Source of the DNA: Desulfosediminicola ganghwensis
GTDB lineage: Bacteria > Desulfobacterota > Desulfobulbia > Desulfobulbales > Desulfocapsaceae
DNA length: 64,000 bases
Reading direction: 5' to 3'
Assembly (NCBI RefSeq): GCF_005116675.2
Contig: NZ_CP050699.1
Location: forward strand, 2,503,001 to 2,567,000
Each line of letters opens with the position of its first letter. Positions within the stretch are counted from its first letter, which is position 1. The notes beneath the pieces were generated by a model. The model made no database searches. It worked only from the letters and a program-made list of their open reading frames with translations, and was not told the DNA's origin. A program made the position numbers and the translations under genes. Below are positions 25,839 to 34,354 of the stretch, one piece after another.

Positions 25839-27526
25839 TTGATCCAACAACTTTATAGGTTTTTTCTCTCGTTGTTTTTTTTCTTTGCAGCGAGCTCTCT
25901 GTCTTTAGCCCAAAACTACGATCTTGTTATTTTGAACGGCCGTGTAATGGATCCAGAGAGCATGTATGATTCAGTCGCCAACGTGGGTATAAAAAACGGC
26001 CGGATAGAAGTCATCACAAAGGATAAAATAACTGGTGCCGAAAAGATCGACGCAAAGGGCCCGTGGTTGCTCCCGGTTTTATTGATACCCATGTCCATGG
26101 CTCAGATCCCTTCACCATTAAGATGGTTTTGCGGGATGGGGTGACCACGGCCATGGATCTTGAGGCCGGTGCGTGTCATGTGGGTGACTGGTATGAACAA
26201 AAGGCCAAAGGAGGATGGCAGGTCAATTATGGCACAACATCCAGCCATGCGTTGAACCGAATGATTGTACATGATCCGGAAACTGCCATTGACGAGCCCG
26301 TAGATATGGCCAACGCGGCCGATTGCATGCATGTCGCAGGTGAAGACGGCGTTGCGGGCTGGGCCATGACCAAGGACACTATCGAAACCATGAACAAGGT
26401 GTCACGCCTGCTTGATGAAGACATGCGGCAGGGGGCCCTTGGTCTTGCCGCGGTTCCTGCCTACATGGCCCGGGGATTGACAACCTATGCATTATTCGAG
26501 GGCCAGCGCGCGGCATCCCGCTATGGACGTCTTACGGCCGTGCATACCCGTTTTCACCTTTCGTCCGAGCCGCCCACGGAAGCCGCCCTCGGCTTTGACG
26601 AAGTATTTACCAATGCATTTCTTCTCGATGCGCCGCTGCTGGTGCAACATAACAATGATTACGGATGGTGGGAAATAGAAGAAAAACTTCAGCTCGTCCG
26701 CGCCAGGGGCCTTAACATGTGGTCCGAGCATTATCCATACGCTTCAGGAGGAACAGTTATTTCTGCAGATTTTCTCCGTCCTGAAGTATGGGAAGATATT
26801 CAGGGCAATCGTTACGAGGAAACCATCTTTGATCCCCAAACGGACAGCTTTTTCACTCGCGAGACTTTTAAGAAGACTGTTGCCAATGATCCCAGCCGGA
26901 ACATCGTGATATTTATGCCATGGCGTGAGGAATGGATCCAGTATTGGCTCACCATGCCACACATGGCAGTGGCAAGTGATGGCCTGCCCGGACATGACGC
27001 AAACGGGAATCTTCTGCCAATGAACGCGGATTATTCGGAATATGCAGGCAATCCACGCACGGCCGGCACGCATGCCAAGACCTTGCGCCTGGGGCGGGAG
27101 CAGGGTGTGCCCCTGATGTTTCAACTTTCACAACTCAGCTACTGGCCGGCCCTCCATCTCGGCGACACTGGGCTCCAGGCCATGAAGGACAGGGGGCGCG
27201 TTCAGGTGGGCAAGATTGCCGACCTGACACTTTTCAACCCTGATAAGGTTACTGACAATGCCACTTTTACGGCAGGTGAAAACGGCCTTCCCTCCACAGG
27301 CATTCCCTATGTGATTGTAAACGGCGCTGTTGTCGTGAAAAAGTCCAAAGTGCTCGTGGACGTGAAGCCGGGCCTGCCTATACGGTTTCCCGTGGAAGAA
27401 AACAGTCGGTTCGAGCCGGTAACCGTGAAACGATGGATCAACGAGAAAACCATTGCACCTTTTGAAAATCACGTGGAGGATGCTTGTGGAATGAGTGAGA
27501 TTATCAATGACAATGAACTCAAATAA
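25839..27526 (+). pseudogene. Exported amidohydrolase (D-aminoacylase-like), frameshifted
   Basis: Two overlapping frames make one protein of about 560 residues. Frame one (25839-26060) has a signal peptide (FLSLFFFFAASSLSLAQ) and the amidohydrolase start YDLVILNGRVMDPES. It should continue VVAPGFIDTHVHGSDP (metal-binding HxH) but this lies in the next frame, from 26063 onward. The rest is intact: LTAVHTRFH, PLLVQHNNDYGWWEI, ASDGLPGHD and the C-terminal barrel strand DLTLFNPDKVTDNATF. Family: N-acyl-D-amino-acid deacylases/D-aminoacylases, zinc enzymes. One base is missing (or extra) at about 26055-26062. GC content is higher than neighbouring cassettes, so probably from another source. Confidence 0.8.
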
Positions 27527-27575
27527 TATTTCATAGAAATTAAATATATATCCTCGATCCGTGATGGTTGATTAA

Positions 27576-27660
27576 TAACCAGCTAGCCAAGCGTTAAACA
27601 CCGCTCCACCACGTTCCGCTCGGACTCGCTCAAGCTCGCGTGTGCCACGAAACTTTAAAA
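27576..27660 (+). repeat. attC site 9 (long type)
   Basis: CAAGCGTTAAACACCGCTCC ... CGGACTCGCTCAAGC ... GCCACGAAACTTTAAAAG. It aligns over its length with the sites at 30595 and 33061, sharing the GGACTCGCT centre and an AA(A/C)(C/T)TT(A)AA end. Confidence 0.6.
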
Positions 27661-28025
27661 GGGAAGGGGAGGTAGGCCTCCCCCCCCCCGATTTCGGGTT
27701 GCAGGACCTGGAATCAAACCGCCTGAAGTTGCTGTGGCAAAGAGCCATGGTAGTGAGCGTGTAGGAAAAGGCAGGAGGTAAACCTGTCAGGTGTGCTTCA
27801 GGAAGATGAACGAGAGTGAACCACCGTTGAGGTGTCGAAATCAGCGTTGACAGATGTCATCAAAACCAGTGTTTCGCGAGCTGAACTGTGATAAGTGTGG
27901 AAGTAACCTGCTCACTGACCAGGTGGTGACCGGCACAGAGGTGGCATGATCCTGTTGCAGGCTTTTTTAAGGAACGTGGGAACCTGTCGTTCTGATGTTA
28001 AGGGAAAAATCCAAGATGAACTGGG
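27661..28025 (+). ncRNA. Group II intron-like 5' fragment, no reverse transcriptase
   Basis: A 350-base GC-rich block unlike the surrounding cassettes. It has segments I associate with domain I of bacterial group II introns: GTGAGCGTGTAGGAAAAGGC, GAACCACCGTTGAGGTGTCG, AAGGAACGTGGGAACCTGTC and TGATGTTAAGGGAAAAATCC. No maturase/reverse transcriptase frame and no domain V hairpin follow, so it is a 5' remnant. It adjoins attC 9, as expected for attC-targeting introns. Ends are not defined; a C10 run occurs near 27690. Identification is from memory of such introns and needs a covariance search. Confidence 0.5.
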
Positions 28026-28099
28026 TCGTCTCAAGCGCAACTATGTGTAAACGATGTATTGACATAGTTGTAAACGATGAAGTGCACTAAAAAAAAATA

Positions 28100-28684
28100 A
28101 TGACAACTCGATATAGAAATAGTTTTTCAGGTAAAGGTGTGTTTCCACCTAAGTATGCTTTTACTCTCTTAATTCCCTTCCGTAACTTATTTCTGTCTCC
28201 CAAAAAGTTGATCCAAAGATTAGATATAAGCGGAGACCAAAATATATTAGAGATAGGTCCAGGTCCTGGCTATTTCAGTTCTCATGTTGCAAAAAAACTG
28301 GAAAGCGGTAGGCTTGTCTTGATAGATATTCAACAAGAAATGTTGGATATGTCAAAAAAACGACTCGATAAAAAAGGAATTACTAATGTAGATTACAAGT
28401 TAACTGATGGCTACTGCCTTGATCTGGAAAGCAACCTTTTTGATAGAGTATTTATGGTAACAGTCTTAGGTGAGGTTGACAATAAAGACACATATTTAAA
28501 GGAGATTTATAGGGTTTTAAAAGAAGGGGGAATTTTGTCGATCTCAGAGTTAGTTGGAGATCCCGACAAGATTAGTGTTGAGGATCTTAAATCTTTAGTT
28601 GCAAAATATGGTTTTACAGTATTTCAAGTTTTTGGAAACAAGTATAACTACACTATCAATTTCAGGAAGATAACTGAAAAATAA
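28100..28684 (+). CDS. Cassette gene: class I SAM methyltransferase
   Basis: 194 residues. SAM-binding motif I NILEIGPGPGYFS near residue 50, motif II acidic LVLIDIQQEM, and GGILSISELVGDP post-motif III. The N-terminus (NSFSGKGVFPPKYAFTLLIPFRN) resembles small ubiE/arsenite-type methyltransferases, but the substrate is unknown. ATG 28100 follows an A-rich leader. AT-rich like other cassettes; ends at attC 10. Confidence 0.85.
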   Translation: MTTRYRNSFSGKGVFPPKYAFTLLIPFRNLFLSPKKLIQRLDISGDQNILEIGPGPGYFSSHVAKKLESGRLVLIDIQQEMLDMSKKRLDKKGITNVDYKLTDGYCLDLESNLFDRVFMVTVLGEVDNKDTYLKEIYRVLKEGGILSISELVGDPDKISVEDLKSLVAKYGFTVFQVFGNKYNYTINFRKITEK

Positions 28685-28745
28685 TTTAACAAGCCGTCCA
28701 GGGGACGCGCAAAAAGCGTGCGGCCCTGAACTCAACTATATGCCA
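28684..28745 (+). repeat. attC site 10
   Basis: Perfect left core ATTTAAC, then AAGCCGTCCAGGGGACGCGC, AAAAAG, CGTGCGGCCC, ending CTGAACTCAACTATATGCC. One of the best-preserved sites. Confidence 0.78.
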
Positions 28746-28929
28746 GATAATAATAAAATACCTCCTATTGAGACAAATAGACTTATACTGAAGAGTATGA
28801 GCATTCCTTTACTTCGTATGATTAATGAAGGAAATTATGAGAAGGCCCAACAGCTTTCCGGATTTGTAATACCTCCTGGTTTACCAATGCCGAATAGAAT
28901 ATGGCTCAATAGAAGACTTGAGATGATTG

Positions 28930-30193
28930 CACTGCTGTCTCATAGTTAATTCCACAATGCAAGTTGTGGCGAAAATTGTGTTTTTCCTGGTTTGTCAGGC
29001 GGCTTTAACAAGTCAGCCAACGGTCTTCTTTCAAAAATGTTCAATTGCAATAGCCTGAGCAGTTGCGTGAGCGATCCTTTGAATTTGGCCATGAATTTAA
29101 AATACGACAGCATTAGATAGACACAGAGGGCAATCCATAGCTGTGTAAGTACTGCGTTTTCAGATGTTCCAAGAAACGTCTTCACTTTTAGTTGTTGCTT
29201 GATCCACTTAAAGAACAGTTCGATTTGCCAGCGTTCTTTATAAATTGCAGCAACCTCTGATGCTTTGAGTTTCCTCGAATTTGTCACAAACTGATACTCA
29301 ATGCCCGTTTCTGGATCAACATAGATAATCCGTCGAAAAGTGAACTGATATCCTGGAATTTTTATCTTTTGGTCTTCAAGAACATCAGGAGAATCGGGTT
29401 TACGTCGGTTGCCGTAGCGATAGACTTTTGCATTACTTTTAAGCCGTGTTACGAACGTTATTTTGCGTTTGTCGAGGGTCTCGTACCAAGTGTAATCGGT
29501 GAACCCTCGGTCAAAAACTACACAAGAACCGGCAGGCAGGTTAAGAGATCGTGCCCATTCGATTTCATGTTTTTTGCCCTCCGTCATATCCATGAAGACT
29601 GGAAGATAGCCACTTGCATCAAGGCCAAAATGCAATTTCATGGCACCCTTGGTTTTGCGGTAGTTAGCCCACGGAAACACTGAGAGACAGAGATTGACCA
29701 TCGTTGCATCGAGTAAATAAATTTTACCCTTGAACTTGAACCTATGCTTCGGAGCATTCGCCTGGCACTTATGCAAAAGCTGAAAGAACATGGCTTTGAA
29801 AGTCTCATAAGGCTGTTGCTCATTGACACGAGCCAAGGTGGCCCGACTAGTTGGCCTCATACCCAAATGATACAAACGAGACTTTTGAACGGCCAGGTTG
29901 CTGACTAAGTCACGAAGGCTCTTTCTGGAAGTGAGTTGGGCTATAGTCATGGCGAGAAACTGGCTCCATCTGTTGAAGGAGCGAAACTTTTGTCCATGAT
30001 GATGCTTTCTTGCCAGTTTCTCAAAATCATGTCTTGGGAAAAATGAAGCAATCTGATTTAGGATTGTGCTAGAATGAGCCATGGCTCGGATCTCCTTGTT
30101 ATTATATTGTTTTTCGCAAATTCACTATAACACAAGAAGCTCTCCGAGCCTTTATTTATCCGTAATCACGTTATTATTTGTGAGACAGCAGTG
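28930..30193 (-). mobile_element. Complete IS4-family insertion sequence, 1264 bp
   Basis: Terminal inverted repeats CACTGCTGTCTCA (28930-28942) and TGAGACAGCAGTG (30181-30193). Direct target repeat AGATGATTG flanks it at 28921-28929 and 30194-30202. One transposase gene on the minus strand. Intact repeats and duplication indicate a recent, direct transposition. Confidence 0.95.
28946..30082 (-). CDS. IS4-family transposase
   Basis: 378 residues. N-terminal DUF4372-type domain (FFPRHDFEKLARKHHHGQKF), then an RNase H-like DDE core: first Asp in YLLDATMV, second in VVFDRGFTDY, and the IS4 signature Y-(2)-R-(3)-E-(6)-K seen in IYKERWQIELFFKWIKQ. The catalytic triad is complete and the frame intact, so likely active. 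Belongs with the ISPepr1-like IS4 subgroup by overall appearance (inference). Confidence 0.93.
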   Translation of the reverse strand: MAHSSTILNQIASFFPRHDFEKLARKHHHGQKFRSFNRWSQFLAMTIAQLTSRKSLRDLVSNLAVQKSRLYHLGMRPTSRATLARVNEQQPYETFKAMFFQLLHKCQANAPKHRFKFKGKIYLLDATMVNLCLSVFPWANYRKTKGAMKLHFGLDASGYLPVFMDMTEGKKHEIEWARSLNLPAGSCVVFDRGFTDYTWYETLDKRKITFVTRLKSNAKVYRYGNRRKPDSPDVLEDQKIKIPGYQFTFRRIIYVDPETGIEYQFVTNSRKLKASEVAAIYKERWQIELFFKWIKQQLKVKTFLGTSENAVLTQLWIALCVYLMLSYFKFMAKFKGSLTQLLRLLQLNIFERRPLADLLKPPDKPGKTQFSPQLALWN

Positions 30194-30594
30194 AGATGAT
30201 TGAGCGAGATAGCAGTCAGCAAAAGTGGATGTACCGAGCAATTCTCCAAAAGAATGATAATAGAATGGTTGGGCACATAAGCTTTCATCACAAAGCACCA
30301 GACCCGGATCTTTTGGAAATTTCTGAATTAGCGGTCGAATTGGGATATACAATAGACCCAGAATACAGAAGAAGAGGGATTGCTAAGGAAAGTGCCATTG
30401 CGATGATGGAGTGGGCTAACTATGAATCGAATGTAAGAACTTTTATACTAACCATCAGTCCTGCAAACTACCCCTCTATTAAATTGGCTGAAGCAATGAA
30501 CTTCAAAATAATTGGAGAGCATATCGACGAAATCGATGGGTTGGAATACACGATGAGGGGTGAAATAGAAGATGTTTTAAGAACAAAGCACGCA

Positions 30595-30656
30595 TAATAT
30601 GGCGTTTCACTCGGACTCGCTGAAACTCTTCGGTGAGTTAAACCTTAAAAGTTTGT
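30595..30656 (+). repeat. attC site 11
   Basis: GGCGTTTCA ... GGACTCGC ... TGAAACTC stem, right core GTTAAAC (30637-30643, GTTRRRY). Left core is poor. Confidence 0.55.
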
Positions 30657-30669
30657 AGTTGAATAAAAA

Positions 30670-31215
30670 ATGTCTATAACCAATAGTTGGAATCCAAGTG
30701 AATATATATCGTTAGCTGCTTTAGTGGTTGCAACTATGTCTTTGCTGTATAGTTTTTCAGCCGGTAGAAAACAACATAAGTTTAATTCAAAATTAGCACA
30801 CTATCAGAACATGCAAGAATTCTATGCTTTATTAAACAAGGTTGTAGGTACTAAAAATAAAGCTGATGTAAATATAAAACAAGCAATAGGTATTAACAAG
30901 AAAGCAATCGAATCGATTAAGCTATACAAAAAAATTGTAACGGATGAGCACTATATGGGGCAAGAGTTTTCTGATCTTGAGGAATTTGAAACAATTCTTG
31001 AAGAAAGGAGAGCTAAGGTGGATGAATGGGATGAAACAATAAGCTCTATGTGGAAATATCAAGAAGCGGATCAGCAAATATGGCAAGCATTAAATCAATT
31101 GAATTCGGTTTTAAATGCAGAGATTACTCAAATAGCACCACTGCTTCTAGAGCTAGAAAATAAAAAAAATACTCTATTAGATTCATATGATAAAATTGAG
31201 AAATTAATTAAATAA
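30670..31215 (+). CDS. Cassette gene: membrane-anchored coiled-coil protein
   Basis: 181 residues. One N-terminal hydrophobic helix (YISLAALVVATMSLLYSF) followed by a basic patch (GRKQHK) and about 130 residues of predominantly helical, heptad-rich sequence with charged residues. Likely an inner-membrane protein with a cytoplasmic coiled coil. No family recognised. ATG start; lies between attC 11 and attC 12. Confidence 0.55.
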   Translation: MSITNSWNPSEYISLAALVVATMSLLYSFSAGRKQHKFNSKLAHYQNMQEFYALLNKVVGTKNKADVNIKQAIGINKKAIESIKLYKKIVTDEHYMGQEFSDLEEFETILEERRAKVDEWDETISSMWKYQEADQQIWQALNQLNSVLNAEITQIAPLLLELENKKNTLLDSYDKIEKLIK

Positions 31216-31233
31216 GCCACAAAAAAAACAATC

Positions 31234-31296
31234 GTTTAACCAATCGTTCGCAGGGACGTGTAAAGGCCCTGTGCACCACCACTCCATTTTAGAAAG
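31234..31296 (+). repeat. attC site 12
   Basis: GTTTAACCAATCGTTCGCAG, stem CAGGG/CCCTG around ACGTGTAAAGG, ending ACCACTCCATTTTAG. Confidence 0.65.
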
Positions 31297-31313
31297 TAAA
31301 GAAAGAAAATAGT

Positions 31314-31943
31314 GTGGTCTTAGTAAAATCATCTTTAACCATGTATATGAAAAAAGACAGTCCTGATATATTGGATTATGAAATGTTCGAAGACGAAATG
31401 TTTTTGGATATCAACTTGCCACAACACACTAAATTTGTTGAGGTAGAGTTTTGTGACTGTAAATTTGTAAACTGTAAATTGTCCAAAGTGAATTTCTTTA
31501 ATTGCAGGTTTGAGCGTTGTAGCTTTACAAATTGCGATTTAAACTCAATTTCAGTAAAACATACTGTTTTTGATGATGTCCTCTTTGAGGAATCAAAACT
31601 AACAGGAATTCAGTGGGCTGAAACTGGCATACCTCTAGATGTAATATTTAGACAATGTTCATTGGATTACTGTAGTTTTATCAATGTGGATCTGAAAGGC
31701 ACAGAAATTACCAATTGTAAAGTGAAAGAGGCTGATTTTTCTGAAGCAAATTTGTCCAGAGCGGATTGTCGCCACTCTGATTTTACCGGAACCAGATTTG
31801 TTAATACAAATTTGGAATATACTGATTTGTCTGATGCATTCAACTATTCGATTCATCCAGGCGCCAATAAACTTAAGAAAACGGTATTTTCTTCACCCGA
31901 TGTTTTGTCGCTATTAGATGTGTATGATATTGTAATTAAATAA
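31314..31943 (+). CDS. Cassette gene: pentapeptide-repeat protein
   Basis: 209 residues from GTG 31314 (or about 200 from ATG 31341). Tandem A(D/N)LxX pentapeptides form the whole body: VEFCDCKFVNCKLSKVNF, RFERCSFTNCDLNS, then ADFSEANLSRADCRHSDFTG, interrupted by a GIQWAETGI loop, and a C-terminal SLLDVYDIVIK cap. Such right-handed quadrilateral beta helices mimic DNA in Qnr/McbG proteins that protect gyrase, but many others have unknown roles. Cys-rich repeats are notable. Resistance role cannot be claimed. Confidence 0.85.
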   Translation: MVLVKSSLTMYMKKDSPDILDYEMFEDEMFLDINLPQHTKFVEVEFCDCKFVNCKLSKVNFFNCRFERCSFTNCDLNSISVKHTVFDDVLFEESKLTGIQWAETGIPLDVIFRQCSLDYCSFINVDLKGTEITNCKVKEADFSEANLSRADCRHSDFTGTRFVNTNLEYTDLSDAFNYSIHPGANKLKKTVFSSPDVLSLLDVYDIVIK

Positions 31944-31945
31944 TA

Positions 31946-32010
31946 CTGCTAACCAGGCAACAAGTACTGGCCCGCAAGAGCATGCGGCCGAGTTCTCTCA
32001 ATGTTAGCGA
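31946..32010 (+). repeat. attC site 13
   Basis: CTGCTAACCAGGCAACAAG, centre TGGCCCGC/GCGGCC, ending TTCTCTCAATGTTAGCG (right core GTTAG). Confidence 0.7.
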
Positions 32011-32036
32011 TTGAAAATTAAATTTCAGTAGAAATT

Positions 32037-33053
32037 ATGATATTTACAAATAAACAAAACGCACATGCTGTTATCTTCCCAGCATTTAGTTGCCTTTCGT
32101 TGAGCGATTCTGTTAAAGAGTTTTTATCAGAAGGAGGTTGCTCAATTTTAGTGGGTGAAACCCGTGAAGAGTATGTTTCCAGGCAGGTCTCAATTGAACG
32201 GAAATTATTAGAGACTCCAGAAACCGTACTTTGTTTTAATAACGAGGCCAAATCATTTTCAAAACAAATAATAATAGCTGTAGATCAAGAGATTTCTGGA
32301 ATATGTAGACTACACGATTTAGTTGAACCATTCCCTTCTATAGAAGAACTTCAAACCATACATCTTTCTGATTTCGAGCATTTATCATCAAAAATCGCAA
32401 CAGCAGCAAAAAAACTAGGTTTTAATTGTTTTCTGGGGCCAATATTAGACATAGTATCTGGCATCAACCCATGGTTACTAGGAAGGACATGGACAACTGA
32501 TCCAATACGACTTTCCGATATCTCATCAGCTTTTATCAGAGGGATCCAATCTAGTCATGTTGCTGCTGCAGCAAAGCACTTTCCAGGATATTCGACTATC
32601 GAATTAGACCCTGCAATTGAGTCTGAAGCAATAATGGATGGCTCTTTAGAATCAATTCAAGCAGGTTACATCCCTTTTGAGGATGCTATCAAAAATAATG
32701 TTGAGATTATCATGACTGGTCCAGCTATAATTGAAACATTAGATCCTAACCTTCCGGCATCGCTATCGCCTAAAATTATACAAACCCTTAAATCAGGACT
32801 GGGATTCCAAGGTCTTATATTATCAGATGATTTAGATTCTAAGGCAACCTTGAGAAACAAAACCATTAGTAGTGTTGCTATAGATGCATTGAATGCAGGT
32901 TCTGATCTACTCCTTGTAGCTGATACAGGTAGCCAGATTCAAGATGTTGTAAATTCAATAATCCAGGCTGTAAACTCAGGTACCTTATCTGAACGCCGAC
33001 TATACGAAGCAGCTGAGAAAGTTCGTACAGTGGCAGCTAAATACTCAACATAG
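32037..33053 (+). CDS. Cassette gene: NagZ-like glycoside hydrolase family 3
   Basis: 338 residues, unusually long for a cassette gene. GH3 N-terminal (beta/alpha)8 domain: IIAVDQEISGICR, GFNCFLGPILDIVSG, the substrate loop AAAKHFPGYSTIELDP (K-H-F-P-G motif of NagZ-type enzymes) and the nucleophile strand GLILSDDLDSKA (Asp). Beta-N-acetylhexosaminidases of this group release GlcNAc from recycled peptidoglycan fragments in the cytoplasm; the His of the KHFPGxGxxxxDSH loop is not obvious here (IELDP instead of D-S-H), so the acid/base may differ. No signal peptide. Confidence 0.85.
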   Translation: MIFTNKQNAHAVIFPAFSCLSLSDSVKEFLSEGGCSILVGETREEYVSRQVSIERKLLETPETVLCFNNEAKSFSKQIIIAVDQEISGICRLHDLVEPFPSIEELQTIHLSDFEHLSSKIATAAKKLGFNCFLGPILDIVSGINPWLLGRTWTTDPIRLSDISSAFIRGIQSSHVAAAAKHFPGYSTIELDPAIESEAIMDGSLESIQAGYIPFEDAIKNNVEIIMTGPAIIETLDPNLPASLSPKIIQTLKSGLGFQGLILSDDLDSKATLRNKTISSVAIDALNAGSDLLLVADTGSQIQDVVNSIIQAVNSGTLSERRLYEAAEKVRTVAAKYST

Positions 33054-33060
33054 ATATTGA

Positions 33061-33130
33061 CGCTAACCAACCGTACCATCACTCCACTGCGTTTCGCGGA
33101 CTCGCTGAAATTGAATGGCGAAATTTAAGT
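33061..33130 (+). repeat. attC site 14 (long type)
   Basis: CGCTAACCAACCGTACCATC, stem TTTCG-CGGACTCGC-TGAAA, ending GGCGAAATTTAAG. Aligns with sites 9 and 11. Confidence 0.65.
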
Positions 33131-33207
33131 TTAAAAAAAACAGGTGCATGCATTGAATCAATGTACTGTCATTCAATCCTATCCAGTAAATATGAGGAAT
33201 AAGAATA

Positions 33208-33663
33208 GTGAAAAAAATAATCACTGTTGTTCTAGCCACCTTTTTGTTACTTGCAGGATGTACAGGGTCATCACCTGAATTAGGTCTTGAAAATGGTTAC
33301 CTGAAGAAATGCCCTGACAAACCTAATTGTGTGAACAGTCAGGTAAATGATAAAGAACATTTTATTAAGCCAATTCTTGTTACGAGTACTCAGATTGACA
33401 CAAAAAAGCATATCTTGCAAATACTCAGGGAGTCAAAGAGGACAGAGGTCAAGGATGTTGGAAACGACTACATTCGAGCAGAGGTATCCTCCGCGGTCTT
33501 TCGTTTCATAGATGATGTTGAATTTTATTTTCCTGAGACTCAATCAAAAGAAATGCTCATACACGTTAGGTCGGCTTCCAGGCTAGGCTATTATGATTTC
33601 GGTGTAAACCGAAAACGAGTAGAGGATATTCGTAATAAACTTTCGAGTTATACAAGTAATTGA
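33208..33663 (+). CDS. DUF1499 lipoprotein, last gene of the cassette region
   Basis: 151 residues from GTG 33208 (preceded by a GAGG stretch). Lipobox LLLAGC gives an N-terminal lipid anchor. CPDKPNCVNSQ and the strands VRSASRLGYYDFGVNRKRVEDIR are the DUF1499 signature (family function unknown; seen near envelope genes). Follows attC 14, but no attC could be found after it, so it may be the truncated end of the array. Confidence 0.8.
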   Translation: MKKIITVVLATFLLLAGCTGSSPELGLENGYLKKCPDKPNCVNSQVNDKEHFIKPILVTSTQIDTKKHILQILRESKRTEVKDVGNDYIRAEVSSAVFRFIDDVEFYFPETQSKEMLIHVRSASRLGYYDFGVNRKRVEDIRNKLSSYTSN

Positions 33664-34354
33664 AATAGTACCTTGTTACTCCTAAACTTCAATTTCAAGT
33701 AGTGATGGGAGCGGGGAAACTCGAAATATTATAGCAAGACGATCCTTTATCTGAAAATATATCAAAAGCATGTTTACCCATTATACTCAGCACTGCAATT
33801 GAATTTTTGATCAGGAGTTTGATCTAACTTTCTTGTCTATTGCAGAAGATAAGTTTATCTACACAGGGCTATGTAAAACTAACAGGCCTCACCGTATGGC
33901 CTGGAAAAAAAACTGTCTCCCCACTTGATTGCTAGGCTTGAGGGGGGCAGTTTGACAGGACCTGTCCCATGAAGACGCAATACTTCAAGTAAGAGTGAAT
34001 TATTGCGCTTGCATTAGCCATTCAATTTAATCTATTCATCCAGCCTTCCTCAGCGTAATAGCCTCATCGGTTTCCTGCTGCGTTAGAGAAGCACAACCTG
34101 ATGGTTGGCATTTATCACCTTCGCCGATGGAACGTTTGGTCATAGAGGGTGCTCAGAAATTGATCATAAGAGACTGGTTCAGTTGAAATTGATCAGCCCT
34201 GAGATCAGAAGATGAAAGTCGGGCTATCTCTCTGTTCTTTCCATTCATTGTCTGTTACAGTTGTGCCTCAATTACATACTTATATAAGTGGCGGACCAAG
34301 GTTGGTACGCTAACCTTGCCATATGTCACGTTATTATCAGATGGTTTAAAAAAG
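33664..34354. other. Gene-free region between array and core genome
   Basis: No gene supported. Contains a possible hairpin CTGTCTCCCC...GGGGGGCAG at about 33911-33952. No attC found. A minus-strand frame of 35 codons from 34142 (MTKRSIGEGDKCQPSGCASL) looks protein-like but has no match I know. Confidence 0.35.

Larger units (their letters stand above)
28740..30597 (+). pseudogene. Cassette gene: GNAT acetyltransferase split by an IS4-family element
   Basis: N-terminal part (28740-28929) reads PIETNRLILKSM, the first strand of GNAT (RimJ/RimL-like) acetyltransferases. The rest resumes at 30203 after the IS: MVGHISFHHKA, VELGYTIDPEYRRRGIAKES (acetyl-CoA-binding R/Q-x-x-G-x-A/G loop) and FILTISPANYPSIKLAEAMNF. 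Removing the IS and one copy of the 9-bp repeat restores one frame through LEMIERDSSQQK, about 194 residues. The start ATG lies in the right core of attC 10. The gene was intact until the insertion. Confidence 0.9.

Noticed and set aside
26050-26065. Programmed frameshift in the amidohydrolase
   Set aside because: No slippery heptamer at the break (AAGGGCCCGTGG); a simple indel or sequence error is more likely.
19336-33130. CRISPR array reading of the repeated elements
   Set aside because: Repeats are palindromic, variable in sequence, 55-85 bases long and spaced by whole genes, not short constant repeats with uniform spacers.
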